64,000 nucleotides of DNA from Pectinophora gossypiella (lineage: Eukaryota; Arthropoda; Insecta; Lepidoptera; Gelechiidae): positions 9,206,236 through 9,270,235 of the forward strand of contig NC_065426.1 in assembly GCF_024362695.1 (NCBI RefSeq). Direction: 5' to 3'. This document shows positions 52,658 to 63,316 of this stretch, piece after piece (position 1 is the first letter of the stretch; the number at the start of each line of letters is the position of its first letter). A model generated the notes under the pieces. The model did no database searches. It had not been told where the DNA came from and saw nothing but the letters and a program-made list of their open reading frames with translations. The position numbers and the translations under genes were made by a program.

Positions 52658-53180
52658 CAGTCGACATTACAACATAACACGATATAATTAAAAAACCATG
52701 ATTATAACATGATCCAACTAACAATGTGCAATGGAAGTATTTTTTAATTTTAATTTTATTACAAAAGAGTAGCGATAGAATCATCCTTGCACCCGTTAAT
52801 AACATAACGATTACGATGCATCGATACGAATCATTCGATTATCTAATGATTATTCAATCGATTATAATCGAGTTCTAATTAACTAAACTGGTTTTGTTTT
52901 AGTCTTCTTTATTTAACCTGCTAAGTTCGAGATTTCTAGACATAATAGCTAAACAATGGGATTTGGATTCTATAACGGTCAGTCTTCCGAATTCAAAGTT
53001 TAAAAAAAATGTTTATTTATTTTTTTACTGTTTGGTTCTTTTTACCATTTTTAGAAAGTGTATATTAAGACGATGTTTATTTTTTATTTTGTAGGAATTT
53101 ATTGGTTTTCTTTTTTAACTCATTTGGGACAAGCTCAATGAAGCTGGGTACCTCTAATTACCCCAATTATTAGGAATAAT
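52658..53180. other. No recognised feature
   Basis: AT-rich intergenic DNA. Confidence 0.4.
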
Positions 53181-53214
53181 AAGCAGAAATACTTATAATG
53201 TTTCTCGTTTTAAG

Positions 53215-53558
53215 GGAAGACGTGGTAGTCAAGTTGGTAGAACGCTTGCCTCTCACTTTGAGATTGCAGGTTCGAATCCAGCACAGGCCTAAACCAAATT
53301 ATTTCCACGTGCTCAGCGGTAAAGGAAAACATCGTGAGGAAACCCACATTCCCGAGAATTAAATTTTCGGAAGTAAGTGACCTAACCTTGCATTGGGCGG
53401 GTTTTCCCTTCGCGGGTTGGAAGGTCAGAGAGGCAGTCGCTTCTGTAAAAACCGGACTTGTCAAATCTTCAGGTTAGGTAAGCGGATCCTGTGAAAAACA
53501 GGATAACGCTAGGGAGGTGATGATGAAGGAGGAATGTGCTAGCGAGATGATGATGATG
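53215..53558 (+). repeat. SINE family D, full-length, with long flanking repeats
   Basis: Plus-strand copy: GGTAGTCAAGTTGGTAGAAC head, GGTTCGAATCCAGCACAGGC, body, ACGCTAGGGAGGTGATGATG tail. Flanks 53181-53214 and 53559-53592 match at 32 of 34 positions (TACTTATAATGTTTCT core). Confidence 0.85.
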
Positions 53559-53592
53559 AAGCAGGAATACTTATAATGTTTCTTGTTTTAAG

Positions 53593-53935
53593 TTACTTAT
53601 AAGAAGACACTTTTGATAAACCCAAATACCTACTTACGAGTTATTTGTAAACATAAGGTAGTTGGACAAGCAAGTTGTGGACACGTTCGTCTCAATAGGA
53701 TTTCCTGTTCAACATCATCATAAAAATATAAATAAGTATTAACACTATTACAGCAATAATCCGTTAGGTATATTTTGATCGAGGCCGGTCACTTCGCATA
53801 CTTGCAATCGGTCGGTCTAAACTCGACTGATACATCACTATGTTAAGGGTGTAAGGAACCTAGTGTAGTTCCTATCCGTTACCTAGATGGCGTACGAATA
53901 GCGCGCACATTCACTGTGAAACATAGGTATATAAT
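53593..53935. other. No recognised feature
   Basis: Intergenic DNA without recognised content. Confidence 0.4.
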
Positions 53936-54302
53936 GGTGCTAATTCCTGCAGACGCCATCTAATTTTATTTTAAGTTATACATGTCATTTTCTTATCCGC
54001 TGAAAAAGAAAGGGACGGGTAATCGACAGGCATAAAGTTTATGGAACACACGCCAATTTTAAGCAGAAATCCAAAACAACCGTCTATAAATTTTACATCA
54101 GCCAATAACCCGACAGAGTTAAGTAGACAGCACGTCAAACGGATTACATACCAGCGAGATGCCTATTTTATTCGCCCGGGTTATTAAATAGTTTTAAAAT
54201 TAACTTATTGACAATGATCCGTCCCTTTCCTTTTCGGCGAATTAGAAAATGACGGGTATAACTTAAAATAAAATTAGGAGGTGTCTGCAGGAATCGGGGC
54301 CA
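53936..54302. mobile_element. MITE family F, full-length
   Basis: GGTGCTAATTCCTGCAGACG on the left and TGTCTGCAGGAATCGGGGCC on the right. Inner arms TTTTCTTATCCGCTGAAAAA and CCTTTTCGGCGAATTAGAAA. About 367 bp. Confidence 0.82.
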
Positions 54303-55070
54303 TTAACTGTTATAAATAATCCCAACAAAAACATTTTCATGTAAAATGTTGCGTAGACGAGATCATATCGATCACAATGTCAAAAAGTCATCAGATCTCA
54401 TGTAGCGCCAAGTTTCTAACTCTACACGTCCTAATTATACAAACTATAAGTTCACAAACTCTACACGTTAGACTAAATATGGGGCTTGGCTGTTTCGCTA
54501 CCATCACATGAACTTAAGGTGAAAAAACTATTTCGCTATTATAATCCACCGTGTAGTAAAAGATAATTGTAATAAAATTGCACTTATAGATCGGCGCGCA
54601 CACACGTTCAATTCTTGCTGTTCTTAGAGGTCATCTTGTATGTTTTGGGTCACTCTCATGTGGGTTGCCTTGCTGAAATACTGGTGTTACCACTTCCAGG
54701 GCCTTGTATCGACTTCGTTCATATGTCGTCTACACGCTCTACCATTTACGGTGTGAGCAGAGACCATGAACAAATAAGACTATCCTCCTAAGGTCCATAT
54801 TCCAGTCAATAATATCTGAGCGATGGACTTTGAAAGAATGAAAGAAAATATTTATTATTAGAGGACGCCACAGTAACAATACACACACAGTAGGGAACAA
54901 AAAAAAACTTACATAAAATCACAATTATTAACAGAAACGTAAAAGGAACAGAAAAATAATAATAAAATACAAAATATTGGTCGTAACAGTCATGTGGCGG
55001 TGGTGACGTCCCCAATAAATAACTAGTAACTTTGCTGCTATAAATTATTGTAAATATAATAAAATATTTT
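54303..55070. other. No recognised feature
   Basis: Contains two ACTCTACACGT words at 54419 and 54456. No exon or known repeat. Confidence 0.4.
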
Positions 55071-55240
55071 TAGGACGTGTCTAATTTATAGATTTGCCAA
55101 ATGACATAAACTACTTGGCCGAACAAATGGGGAGCGCTGAGGGCTCTCACCCGATACAAAATTTAAGACAACAGGCGAAGAAGGAGAAAACAGGGCAGTG
55201 GTTTCCCTCTTGCCTTCCGCCCCGCAGTACTCTGAGATTA
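55071..55240 (-). repeat. Jockey-like LINE 3' UTR fragment joined to repeat R
   Basis: 55090-55175 matches the reverse of 51500-51600 (ACTACTTGGCCGAACAAATG, GGGGAGCGCTGAGGGCTCTC). 55190-55240 is inverted repeat R (GGCAGTGGTTTCCCTCTTGC). Confidence 0.68.
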
Positions 55241-55552
55241 ATAGTAAGTATTGTATAAATGCGGTAAGAAATAAAAAAAAGCAGAACAGCTGTTTATCAA
55301 TATGGGTCTGTCGTATAAACCGACAGAGATATTCCTTTTTAACATGATGGATCCTTGTATGAGCGATCGGGTTTTCACATATCACCATAAAATTCATCAA
55401 TAATTAAATTACAATTTGTATTTTTTATACAAGCTGCGGAAGCCATGCCTTGGTCCCGGACTACGAGCCAAAGACCTCTACCAAAACACTGTAGAGCAGC
55501 GTGGTACAGTATGCTGGAACAATCAACCGTAGGAGGTATGGATACCTGCGGG

Positions 55553-55681
55553 CTTAGCACCGTAAGCACGCGACTCTTTCTCGCCGTGACAGAGATCATC
55601 TGTTTCTTTCTGTGCAGTACTGTGAGAGAGTGACGGGTGACATATGTCGAGGCGAGAAAGAGTCGCGTGCATACTGTGCTG
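55553..55681. mobile_element. Small MITE with strong terminal inverted repeats
   Basis: GCACGCGACTCTTTCTCGCC at 55566-55585 and its exact complement at 55652-55671, with outward continuation as an imperfect repeat (TTAGCACCGTA and TACTGTGCTGAA). About 130 bp. Confidence 0.72.
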
Positions 55682-56082
55682 AACGCGCTGCTCCAGTTGA
55701 TTGAAGCCTTTGTTCGCATATTATTACATTCGTAAAATATTATATTCGCAAAATATTATATTCTCGAATTATTATATTATCAAAATATTACACAAAGAAC
55801 AATCACAGCGAAAAATGTTTTTAATTTGAGGGAAGAAATAATAAATATTTGTCATCATCGTATAATCCTGAAGATATGCATTATCATATTATTATGTGCA
55901 TTTATATTGAAGTTTTAATAGACAAACTCTTTGCTAGTAGTTCCTGTCAGATTACAATGAAAAACCTATGTTTGTACTAGTGTCAGTCTTTATTTATCAA
56001 TTGTTTTTGATGTATAATGTGACATTGTTTAAAATATTTATTGGGAATTTTTGCATTCTGATAAATAAATATTAAAATAAAA
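55682..56082 (+). other. 5' flank of the FLYWCH/MULE gene
   Basis: AT-rich, with four ATTATATTC-like direct repeats near 55720-55795. No TATA box or terminal inverted repeat of a MULE element could be identified. Confidence 0.4.
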
Positions 56083-56783
56083 ATGTCTGAAGATAGTGAA
56101 GCCAAATTTATAACGAGTCAAAAAGGCAAGTCTGTTTTTTTATATAACGGTTACAAATACAACTTCTTCATGAATAATAAAAATGGTACAACCAACTGGA
56201 GATGTTGCAACCAAAGGGAGTGCAAGACTTCGATTACATTAAGTTCGGATAAGAAAGTCGTTAGACAGCCCAAACATAGTTGCAGCGTAGATTTTGAAAG
56301 AAATATAATTGATTTGGCAATGGAGGAGTGCAAAAAAGAAGTGTGCGAAAATTTTGAACCCATTCCAAAAATATTTGAAAAGCACTTCTTGGGAAAACAA
56401 GTTTTTCGAAATAAAGAGTATCTGATCCCATCATTTACCTCCAAAAAGGATACGCTGTACAGGAAGCGAAATAATTTTTTGAATGTCGGTATATCAAAGA
56501 CTACAAGTAATGTGAGATTGCCACACCACATTGTACAAGACTTTTTTTTATTTGATGATTATGATGATGAGACGGATGATAGAATTATAATATTTTCAAT
56601 GTTACCTGCTCAAAAGCTACGAGAATTATTCCAGACAATTGATATAATATACGGAGATGGTACATTCAAGGTGACACCGTCGCCTTTTTACCAATTGTAC
56701 ACCTTACATATTGATATCGCACGAGACCAAAACACAATTAGTTTTGTACCTATTGTCTATGGCTTATTACCAAATAAGAACAC
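56083..56783 (+). pseudogene. FLYWCH zinc-finger / MULE transposase-domain protein, 5' part (interrupted by an LTR element)
   Basis: The ATG at 56083 has a good context (AAAAATG). Residues ~8-66 form a FLYWCH-type zinc finger (GYKYNFFMNN, NWRCCNQREC, and a terminal HSC). Residues ~185-235 begin a MULE transposase domain: IYGDGTFKVTPSPFYQLYTL, with the first catalytic Asp as D192. After residue 233 the frame runs into the inserted 5' LTR at 56784. The rest of the gene resumes at 63317. FLYWCH plus MULE proteins are common in insect genomes, as transposon genes or domesticated derivatives; which applies here is not clear. With the insert present, a full protein cannot be made unless the insert is removed. 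Confidence 0.88.
56779..56783. repeat. Target-site duplication, left (AACAC)
   Basis: Identical 5-mer at 63312-63316 directly after the 3' LTR. Five bp is within the usual range for BEL/Pao integration. Confidence 0.95.
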
Positions 56784-57152
56784 TGTAAGCGACGCACCAC
56801 TACAATCTAGATATATTTTAATTATAAGTAGGTACTTTGTAGTATGAATGACAAAATAGAAGTGTAAGAAAACGTCTCTGCCTGCCCTGATGGGAAATAG
56901 GCGTCATCTTGTGTATTATGTCACCTTTATAGCTTCACATCATTATTTTCTTATAATAAAGTCTATGAGCACACACGGAAAGCAATTACACGTACAAACG
57001 TAGGTTTTTTTGTATGAGTACCTATCTTAGGCCCTCGCGCCGCACGGCGGCGGCGCGGTCGTAGTAGCTGCATACACGCGCGTGCGCTCGGTTGCTTGTC
57101 GGATGTGCTCACATATCGCAAACATCTCATACTTTCATTTCCATCCCTTACA
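56784..57152 (+). repeat. BEL/Pao 5' LTR
   Basis: 369 bp, TG...CA ends, with an AATAAA at 56955-56960 and a GC-rich stretch at 57030-57090. By eye identical to the 3' LTR. The primer-binding site should lie just after 57152, but I could not match it confidently to a particular tRNA. Confidence 0.95.
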
Positions 57153-57193
57153 ATAGCCTTTTTGATCCTTCGACCCAAATCTGAATCAGTGCG

Positions 57194-60100
57194 ATGTTTA
57201 AAACACCACCTCGCGATAAACTATTACCACTTAACGAACGTTCTAAACTCAGTGAGAGGTTATTGTGCGCGTCCGAACATGTGCTCGCGAAAAGTACCGA
57301 AGACGTGGAATCTCCAACTAGACGTGCTATGAGTAATATTACTATTCGCAATGATCTTGAAAATAAGACAAATCCGTCACAAAAGTCGGTCAAAAACGAA
57401 TCTGTAATGTCTTCGAGAAGAACTACGTCATCGGCGGCGGCAGCCAAACGCATGCAGTTAGAGTACGAAGCTGCTCGAGCGAAAGCGAGGATTGATAAGG
57501 AGCTTATAGATAAAAAGCTTCAATTGGACTTGGCTATTTGTCAAAGCGACGATGGCAAGTCTGAACGCCGTACAAAAGCTAGCAGGTCAACTTGTAGCGA
57601 TGGTCGGCCACATGTAGAAGACTGGTTGGAGCGAAGTAATGTGCAGCCCTCAATAGTCCCGGAACTAGAACCGGTGGCAGCGACGGCGGCAGCGAATGCG
57701 ACAGCGGCGGCGACATCCACGGTACCCCCATGCGCGCCTGTCGACAGCATACTCCAACTGGCTCACACTCTAAAGGATTTAATGGCCTCATCATCTTCTA
57801 AGCAAGAAGAACGTTTATTAAGTCGACTAGCTACACCTCGTGAGCTTCCGATATACCATGGCGATTGTATCGAATGGCTACATTTCCAGAGTGCATATAA
57901 TGAGTCAAATATTATTTGCCAATTCAGTGACAGTGAAAATCTATGGAGGCTTCGCCGCGCATTAAAAGGTGAAGCTAAGGAGGCGGTAGCCGACTTGCTG
58001 ATCGGCAACACGCCACCCGACGTCATCATGCAGGCTCTGGAACTCAGGTTCGGCCGTTCTGATATTATTATACACCATGTCACATCGCAGTTGAAAAGGC
58101 TTTCACCTTTACCTACAAACTATCAACAAGATATAGTTAATTTTTCCATTAAAGTCAACAACTGTGTGGCCACAATGCAGGCATTGAAGGAATATGATTA
58201 TATTAGAAGTCCAGAACTTTCTGCTGCAGTTGTCTCTAAATTACCCAGCATACTAATTAGTAAATGGACCGATTACGCTTACAATAAGATGTTGACAGAT
58301 AATGAGCCTAGACTGCAAATGCTGGCTACGTTTCTAACACGCGAAGCACAAATGATGTCAATCGTCGGCGTAACTCAACTAAAAGAAAAAAAACCTGATC
58401 CTGTTGTACCCTTAAAAAGGTCCGATGATAAACCTCGCTACACTAATAATCGACCTGTATTTACAACGTTATCAACTGAAGACATCAATACAAACGTTTG
58501 CAAGTTTTGTAAAAAGTTTGTGCATTTACTACAAGATTGTCGAATATTTAAGCGGGCAATGCGTAAAGATCGATGGGCATTTCTTAAAGCAAACGGCCTA
58601 TGTTATAACTGTTTATCTCGTCACGAGAAGAATGCATGCCCTGCGTCTGTGTGCGATATCGATAATTGCGGAATGACACATCACCGTTTACTACATTATA
58701 AAAAACCTATAATGCACACACAAACATTAGAGGAACGGCAACGCGATCGACGGGCGACGGAAAGAGAGGGCGAGTCATCGTCAGCTGACGGCGGCGCGAC
58801 TGTAGCGTGCGTCGCGGCGGCGGCAGCGCCGAGCCCCTGCGAGCTGCGAGGTAGCGGGCGCGGCGCGGCAGCCGGCCGGCCTGCTGGCGGCGCCGGGCCT
58901 GTACCGACTGGTGATGTAATGCTTAAAGTGGTAAAAGTGAATCTGTACGGCCCTAATGGTACCGTAAGTACATATGCCTTATTAGACGATGGTGCATCAA
59001 TATCGATGATAGACGCAGAATTGGTGAAAGAACTTGGACTGCAAAGTGTTCATTCTAGTTCTATAAAGTTTATTGACGCATTTGGTCTTGAAGTATTTCA
59101 ACCAGATACACCAAAAATATTTGCAAAATTATCAGGTTACGATAACTTAAATTATGATGTGTGTTTACGTCAAGTTAATAAATTAAAATTGCCAATGCAA
59201 AATTTGTCTGTTATAAATAGAATTGAATGTGAACATTTACTACATGTAAAAGATTTTGTATGTAAAGATTGTGTGGTGCCTCGCTTACTAATCGGAGAAG
59301 ATAACTATTTTCTTTTAGCTCCCTTAGAAATTTTACATGGGGACACATCCCAGCCTTATGCAACTAGGTGCCGCTTGGGGTGGACCATTCATGGGTCCTA
59401 CAGACCTACTGCCTTCCCCGTAAGTAGCGGGCACGCATTCCACATCGTTCACGCGGACAGCGAAGCACAACAGGTGAGTCACACTGATATTTCGCATTTA
59501 AACAATTTAATTAAAGAGTCGTTCGAGTTAGATTCCATTGGAGTTTCAACCTTACGCCGTGAACATACGGCACACCTGAGAGCTGTATCAATATTAGATG
59601 AGACAGCACGTCCAGTGGGGGATCAATGGGAGGTTGGCTTGCCCTTCGTTAAGGACGAGTTCACTATGCCCGACAGCTTTGACTATGCACGGTCACGGTT
59701 ACATGGTTTAATGAAAAAATTTCAAACTGATGACAAGTACGCGGATAGGTATCGGAAGGAGATGCAAAAACTTTTCGACAACAAGTACGCTCGAGAACTA
59801 GATGATAATGAACTCTCAGCTGGACACATATGGTACTTGTCGCACTTTGGAGTACAGAACGTAAACAAACCAGGTAAACTTAGATTAGTATTTGACGGTG
59901 CAGGCAGGGTAGAAGGTGTATGCCTCAATGACTTCTTACTCACGGGGCCCGATTTATATAATTCATTACTTGGAATTATGTTACGATTCCGTGAACATAA
60001 ATATGTTTTGATAGGAGACATAAAAGATATGTTTCTCCGCATTAAGATCCGACGTGAAGATCAACATGTTTTGAGATTCTTATGGCAAAGCAGTCGCGAT

Positions 60101-62920
60101 GAACCAATAAAAGTTTGTGCCATGACTAGCTTGATATTCGGCGCGACCTGCTCACCCTTCATTGCGCAGTACATAAAAAATAAAAATGCTTTAAAGTATC
60201 AAGATTTGTATCCGGAGGCCGTTGACGTAATTATAAATGATCACTATATGGATGATTGTTTACATTCATGCGACAGCGAAGAAAAGGCCATACAATTAGC
60301 GCAACAAATAACATATGTACATAAAAAAGGCGGGTTTGAGATAACGCGCTGGTCGAGCAACAGTAAACAAGTGCTTCGATCCTTCCCGTCCGATCAGCTA
60401 GCGCAGACTGCATTGGAATTTAGACATGGAGCAAATAATACAACTGAGCGCACTCTCGGATTGATATGGCATCCGAGCGATGATTCGTTTGGCTTTAAAA
60501 TATCGATTAATGGTATACCGGAAAGTGTTTTAAATGGAATTGAGCCACCTACAAAAGCGCAAATGTTGAGTATAATAATGTCGGTATACGATTTACATGG
60601 CTTCTTGTCCCCTTTTATAATAAAAGGAAAAATATGTTTTCAAAATGTACATCGAAGCGGAGTTGAATGGAATTGCCGCATCCAAACAGATGAGTATGCT
60701 CAATGGAAAACATGGCTAAGCGATTTAAAACAGCTGAGTTCCCTACGTATACCACGCTGTTACCTTGACACTGGTGAGTGGACACAATGCTATGTTGAGG
60801 TAGCGGGGTGGGCAGATGAACACAATTCACGCCTGTATTCCCTATCGGAGCAGCCAGCAACTACTGAGTTACCCATTATCGAGCGGCAAATGCATATTTT
60901 TTGCGATGCGTCTGTTAAGGCGTACTCAGCCGTAATCTATTGGCGTTTTACGCGGTCGGACGGCCGTGTACTCATTGCTTTTGTTGCCAGTAAAAGTCGA
61001 GTAACTCCGCTACGACCTGTCTCCATTCCTCGGTTAGAACTACAGGCGGCTGTATTAGCAACGCGTCTGGCAAAGACTATTCAGGACGATCACAAAAATG
61101 TAACATTGAGCAAACGATATTTTTGGTCAGATTCCAGTACAGTGTTGCAATGGATACGAAGTGACCCTCGCAATTATAAACCGTATGTCGCACATCGTCT
61201 GGGTGAAATAGATCAGCTCAGCAAATCGTGTGAGTGGCGATATATTCCCACTAAATTGAACGCGGCGGATACAGCCACACGAGAAGACGCTCCAGCGCTT
61301 ACCTACTCTGACGTTTGGTTTCAAGGTCCGGCATTTTTACGTCGCCCAGAGAATGAGTGGCCAAAAGATCGCAAATTTTCAAAGTCAGAGGAGGTAAAGT
61401 GTGAAGAGAGGTCAGTTCACATGGTGACCACTAACAGCTCAATATTATCTTTACCTGCTGAAGATAATATATCGAACTGGATCACCCTCGTGCGCGCTAC
61501 AGCTAGGATGTTACTTTTCATTGGAAGATGTCAGCGTAAACCTTCACAGCTTGACGTTCTTCTAATGAAGGAAGCGGAAGAGCTGCTGATCAGGAAATGC
61601 CAAGAGGATTCATTTGCTGCCGATTTGTCTAGTTTAAAACAAAACAAGCGTGTTCCGATCAACAGTCGCTTGCTTACACTGACTCCCTTTGTTGACAAGT
61701 CGGGTATAATGCGTGTTGGCGGTCGCATTAACAAGGTCATCGGTGTAGATATATCTATGGTCAGGCCTGCTATTCTAGATGGTAAACACCGTATCGCGCG
61801 CTTGTTGGTAGAACACTATCATAGGCAAGCATTTCACGGAGCTAATGAGCTCGTTGTTAATGAGCTACGTCAAAAATATTGGGTATTAAAACTCAGGCCC
61901 ACTGTCCGCACAGTGGCATCCAAGTGTTTGTTGTGTCGTTTCAGACGGGCGGCGCCACAACCCCAACGCATGGCTGACTTACCGGAGGCGCGACTACAAC
62001 ATAGTCGACGGCCTTTTAGCTATGCGGGTGTCGATTTCTTCGGACCACTAGAGGTCACTGTTGGCCGTAGAAGGCAGAAGCGTTATGGAATGATTTTCAC
62101 CTGCCTTACTATCAGAGCCATTCATATTGAATTAACTGAAGACTTGAGTACTGATTCGACTATTATGGCTTTGAGAAGAATGTCTGCCCGCCGTGGTCTT
62201 CCTACAGTAATCTACTCAGACAACGGTACAAATTTGAGAGGAGCAGATACCGATTTAAAGCGAAGTCTAGCGGAATTAAATACTACTTTGTTACAGGAAG
62301 ACGGGACAGTTCGAGGTTTGGAATGGCGATTTATTCCACCCGGAGCACCCGAGATGGGAGGTGCATGGGAAAGGATGATCCGCACAGTCAAAACCGCTCT
62401 CAAAATAATTTTGAAGGAGCGCGCACCTCATCAGGATACTCTGATAACCTTGCTAGCTGAAGTGGAGGCATTAGTTAATAGCCGCCCCATCACACATGTT
62501 TCTACGGACCCGAACTATCCAGAAGCTTTAACTCCAAATCATTTTTTAATAGGTACGTCTTCTACCAGTCATGAATTTGGTAAGTACACAAATTCAGATC
62601 TCTGCTTGAGGAAGCGCTGGCGAGTAGCACAACGACTTACAGATATGTTTTGGGCTCGCTGGACTAAAGAATATTTGCCGACCCTATTACCGCGGCAAAA
62701 GTGGACGCAGGAGTCGCGATCATTTCAGGTGGGTGATTACGTTATATTGGTCGAACCTAACTTGGAACGTAACCGATGGCGTCACGGCGTGGTGAGTGCG
62801 ACACATGCGGGCAGCGACGGGCGCGTGCGCGTGGTGGACGTGCGCACCCGCACGGGCACGCTGCGGCGTCCTGCAACACGCGTCGCTCTATTGTCTCCAC
62901 GAGAGGATAGCGCTAACTAG
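57194..62920 (+). CDS. BEL/Pao gag-pol polyprotein (1908 aa)
   Basis: One uninterrupted frame starting 42 bp after the 5' LTR. Order of domains: Ala-rich gag N-terminus, then a DUF1759-type gag region (~218-370). A Cys/His zinc-knuckle region follows (~436-500, CKFCKK ... LCYNCLSRHEKNACP). The aspartic protease has active site LLDDGAS (D598; the usual DS/DT-G is DDG, as known in this superfamily). The reverse transcriptase (~870-1100) has D942 (GDIKDMFLRI) and YMDD at 1018-1021. RNase H has DAS at D1238 and SDSSTVLQW. The integrase has an HHCC finger (~1540-1580) and catalytic D1614, D1676 and E1726. A DUF5641-type C-terminus ends just before the polypurine tract. All catalytic residues are present. 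The SPFIAQYIKNKNA motif favours the BEL side of the superfamily. Confidence 0.96.
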   Translation: MFKTPPRDKLLPLNERSKLSERLLCASEHVLAKSTEDVESPTRRAMSNITIRNDLENKTNPSQKSVKNESVMSSRRTTSSAAAAKRMQLEYEAARAKARIDKELIDKKLQLDLAICQSDDGKSERRTKASRSTCSDGRPHVEDWLERSNVQPSIVPELEPVAATAAANATAAATSTVPPCAPVDSILQLAHTLKDLMASSSSKQEERLLSRLATPRELPIYHGDCIEWLHFQSAYNESNIICQFSDSENLWRLRRALKGEAKEAVADLLIGNTPPDVIMQALELRFGRSDIIIHHVTSQLKRLSPLPTNYQQDIVNFSIKVNNCVATMQALKEYDYIRSPELSAAVVSKLPSILISKWTDYAYNKMLTDNEPRLQMLATFLTREAQMMSIVGVTQLKEKKPDPVVPLKRSDDKPRYTNNRPVFTTLSTEDINTNVCKFCKKFVHLLQDCRIFKRAMRKDRWAFLKANGLCYNCLSRHEKNACPASVCDIDNCGMTHHRLLHYKKPIMHTQTLEERQRDRRATEREGESSSADGGATVACVAAAAAPSPCELRGSGRGAAAGRPAGGAGPVPTGDVMLKVVKVNLYGPNGTVSTYALLDDGASISMIDAELVKELGLQSVHSSSIKFIDAFGLEVFQPDTPKIFAKLSGYDNLNYDVCLRQVNKLKLPMQNLSVINRIECEHLLHVKDFVCKDCVVPRLLIGEDNYFLLAPLEILHGDTSQPYATRCRLGWTIHGSYRPTAFPVSSGHAFHIVHADSEAQQVSHTDISHLNNLIKESFELDSIGVSTLRREHTAHLRAVSILDETARPVGDQWEVGLPFVKDEFTMPDSFDYARSRLHGLMKKFQTDDKYADRYRKEMQKLFDNKYARELDDNELSAGHIWYLSHFGVQNVNKPGKLRLVFDGAGRVEGVCLNDFLLTGPDLYNSLLGIMLRFREHKYVLIGDIKDMFLRIKIRREDQHVLRFLWQSSRDEPIKVCAMTSLIFGATCSPFIAQYIKNKNALKYQDLYPEAVDVIINDHYMDDCLHSCDSEEKAIQLAQQITYVHKKGGFEITRWSSNSKQVLRSFPSDQLAQTALEFRHGANNTTERTLGLIWHPSDDSFGFKISINGIPESVLNGIEPPTKAQMLSIIMSVYDLHGFLSPFIIKGKICFQNVHRSGVEWNCRIQTDEYAQWKTWLSDLKQLSSLRIPRCYLDTGEWTQCYVEVAGWADEHNSRLYSLSEQPATTELPIIERQMHIFCDASVKAYSAVIYWRFTRSDGRVLIAFVASKSRVTPLRPVSIPRLELQAAVLATRLAKTIQDDHKNVTLSKRYFWSDSSTVLQWIRSDPRNYKPYVAHRLGEIDQLSKSCEWRYIPTKLNAADTATREDAPALTYSDVWFQGPAFLRRPENEWPKDRKFSKSEEVKCEERSVHMVTTNSSILSLPAEDNISNWITLVRATARMLLFIGRCQRKPSQLDVLLMKEAEELLIRKCQEDSFAADLSSLKQNKRVPINSRLLTLTPFVDKSGIMRVGGRINKVIGVDISMVRPAILDGKHRIARLLVEHYHRQAFHGANELVVNELRQKYWVLKLRPTVRTVASKCLLCRFRRAAPQPQRMADLPEARLQHSRRPFSYAGVDFFGPLEVTVGRRRQKRYGMIFTCLTIRAIHIELTEDLSTDSTIMALRRMSARRGLPTVIYSDNGTNLRGADTDLKRSLAELNTTLLQEDGTVRGLEWRFIPPGAPEMGGAWERMIRTVKTALKIILKERAPHQDTLITLLAEVEALVNSRPITHVSTDPNYPEALTPNHFLIGTSSTSHEFGKYTNSDLCLRKRWRVAQRLTDMFWARWTKEYLPTLLPRQKWTQESRSFQVGDYVILVEPNLERNRWRHGVVSATHAGSDGRVRVVDVRTRTGTLRRPATRVALLSPREDSAN

Positions 62921-62925
62921 TTAGC

Positions 62926-62942
62926 ACTAAGGGGGCAGATAT
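62926..62942 (+). promoter_or_regulatory. Polypurine tract of the BEL/Pao element
   Basis: ACTAAGGGGGCAGATAT lies directly before the 3' LTR and should prime plus-strand DNA synthesis. Confidence 0.85.
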
Positions 62943-63311
62943 TGTAAGCGACGCACCACTACAATCTAGATATATTTTAATTATAAGTAGGTACTTTGTA
63001 GTATGAATGACAAAATAGAAGTGTAAGAAAACGTCTCTGCCTGCCCTGATGGGAAATAGGCGTCATCTTGTGTATTATGTCACCTTTATAGCTTCACATC
63101 ATTATTTTCTTATAATAAAGTCTATGAGCACACACGGAAAGCAATTACACGTACAAACGTAGGTTTTTTTGTATGAGTACCTATCTTAGGCCCTCGCGCC
63201 GCACGGCGGCGGCGCGGTCGTAGTAGCTGCATACACGCGCGTGCGCTCGGTTGCTTGTCGGATGTGCTCACATATCGCAAACATCTCATACTTTCATTTC
63301 CATCCCTTACA
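62943..63311 (+). repeat. BEL/Pao 3' LTR
   Basis: 369 bp, matching 56784-57152 base for base on visual comparison. AATAAA at 63114-63119 would serve as the element's polyadenylation signal. Confidence 0.95.
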
Positions 63312-63316
63312 AACAC

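Larger units (their letters stand above)
56784..63311 (+). mobile_element. Complete BEL/Pao LTR retrotransposon, 6528 bp
   Basis: Two 369-bp LTRs (TGTAAGCGACG ... ATCCCTTACA) that read as identical, one intact 1908-codon gag-pol frame, a polypurine tract next to the 3' LTR and a perfect 5-bp target duplication. It is inserted in the sense orientation within a FLYWCH/MULE ORF. No envelope-like ORF is present after pol. Identical LTRs and an open frame mean recent insertion and possibly current activity. Confidence 0.96.

Noticed and set aside
57153..57193. Assignment of the BEL/Pao primer-binding site to a specific tRNA
   Set aside because: The sequence after the LTR has no unambiguous match that I can make without a tRNA set.
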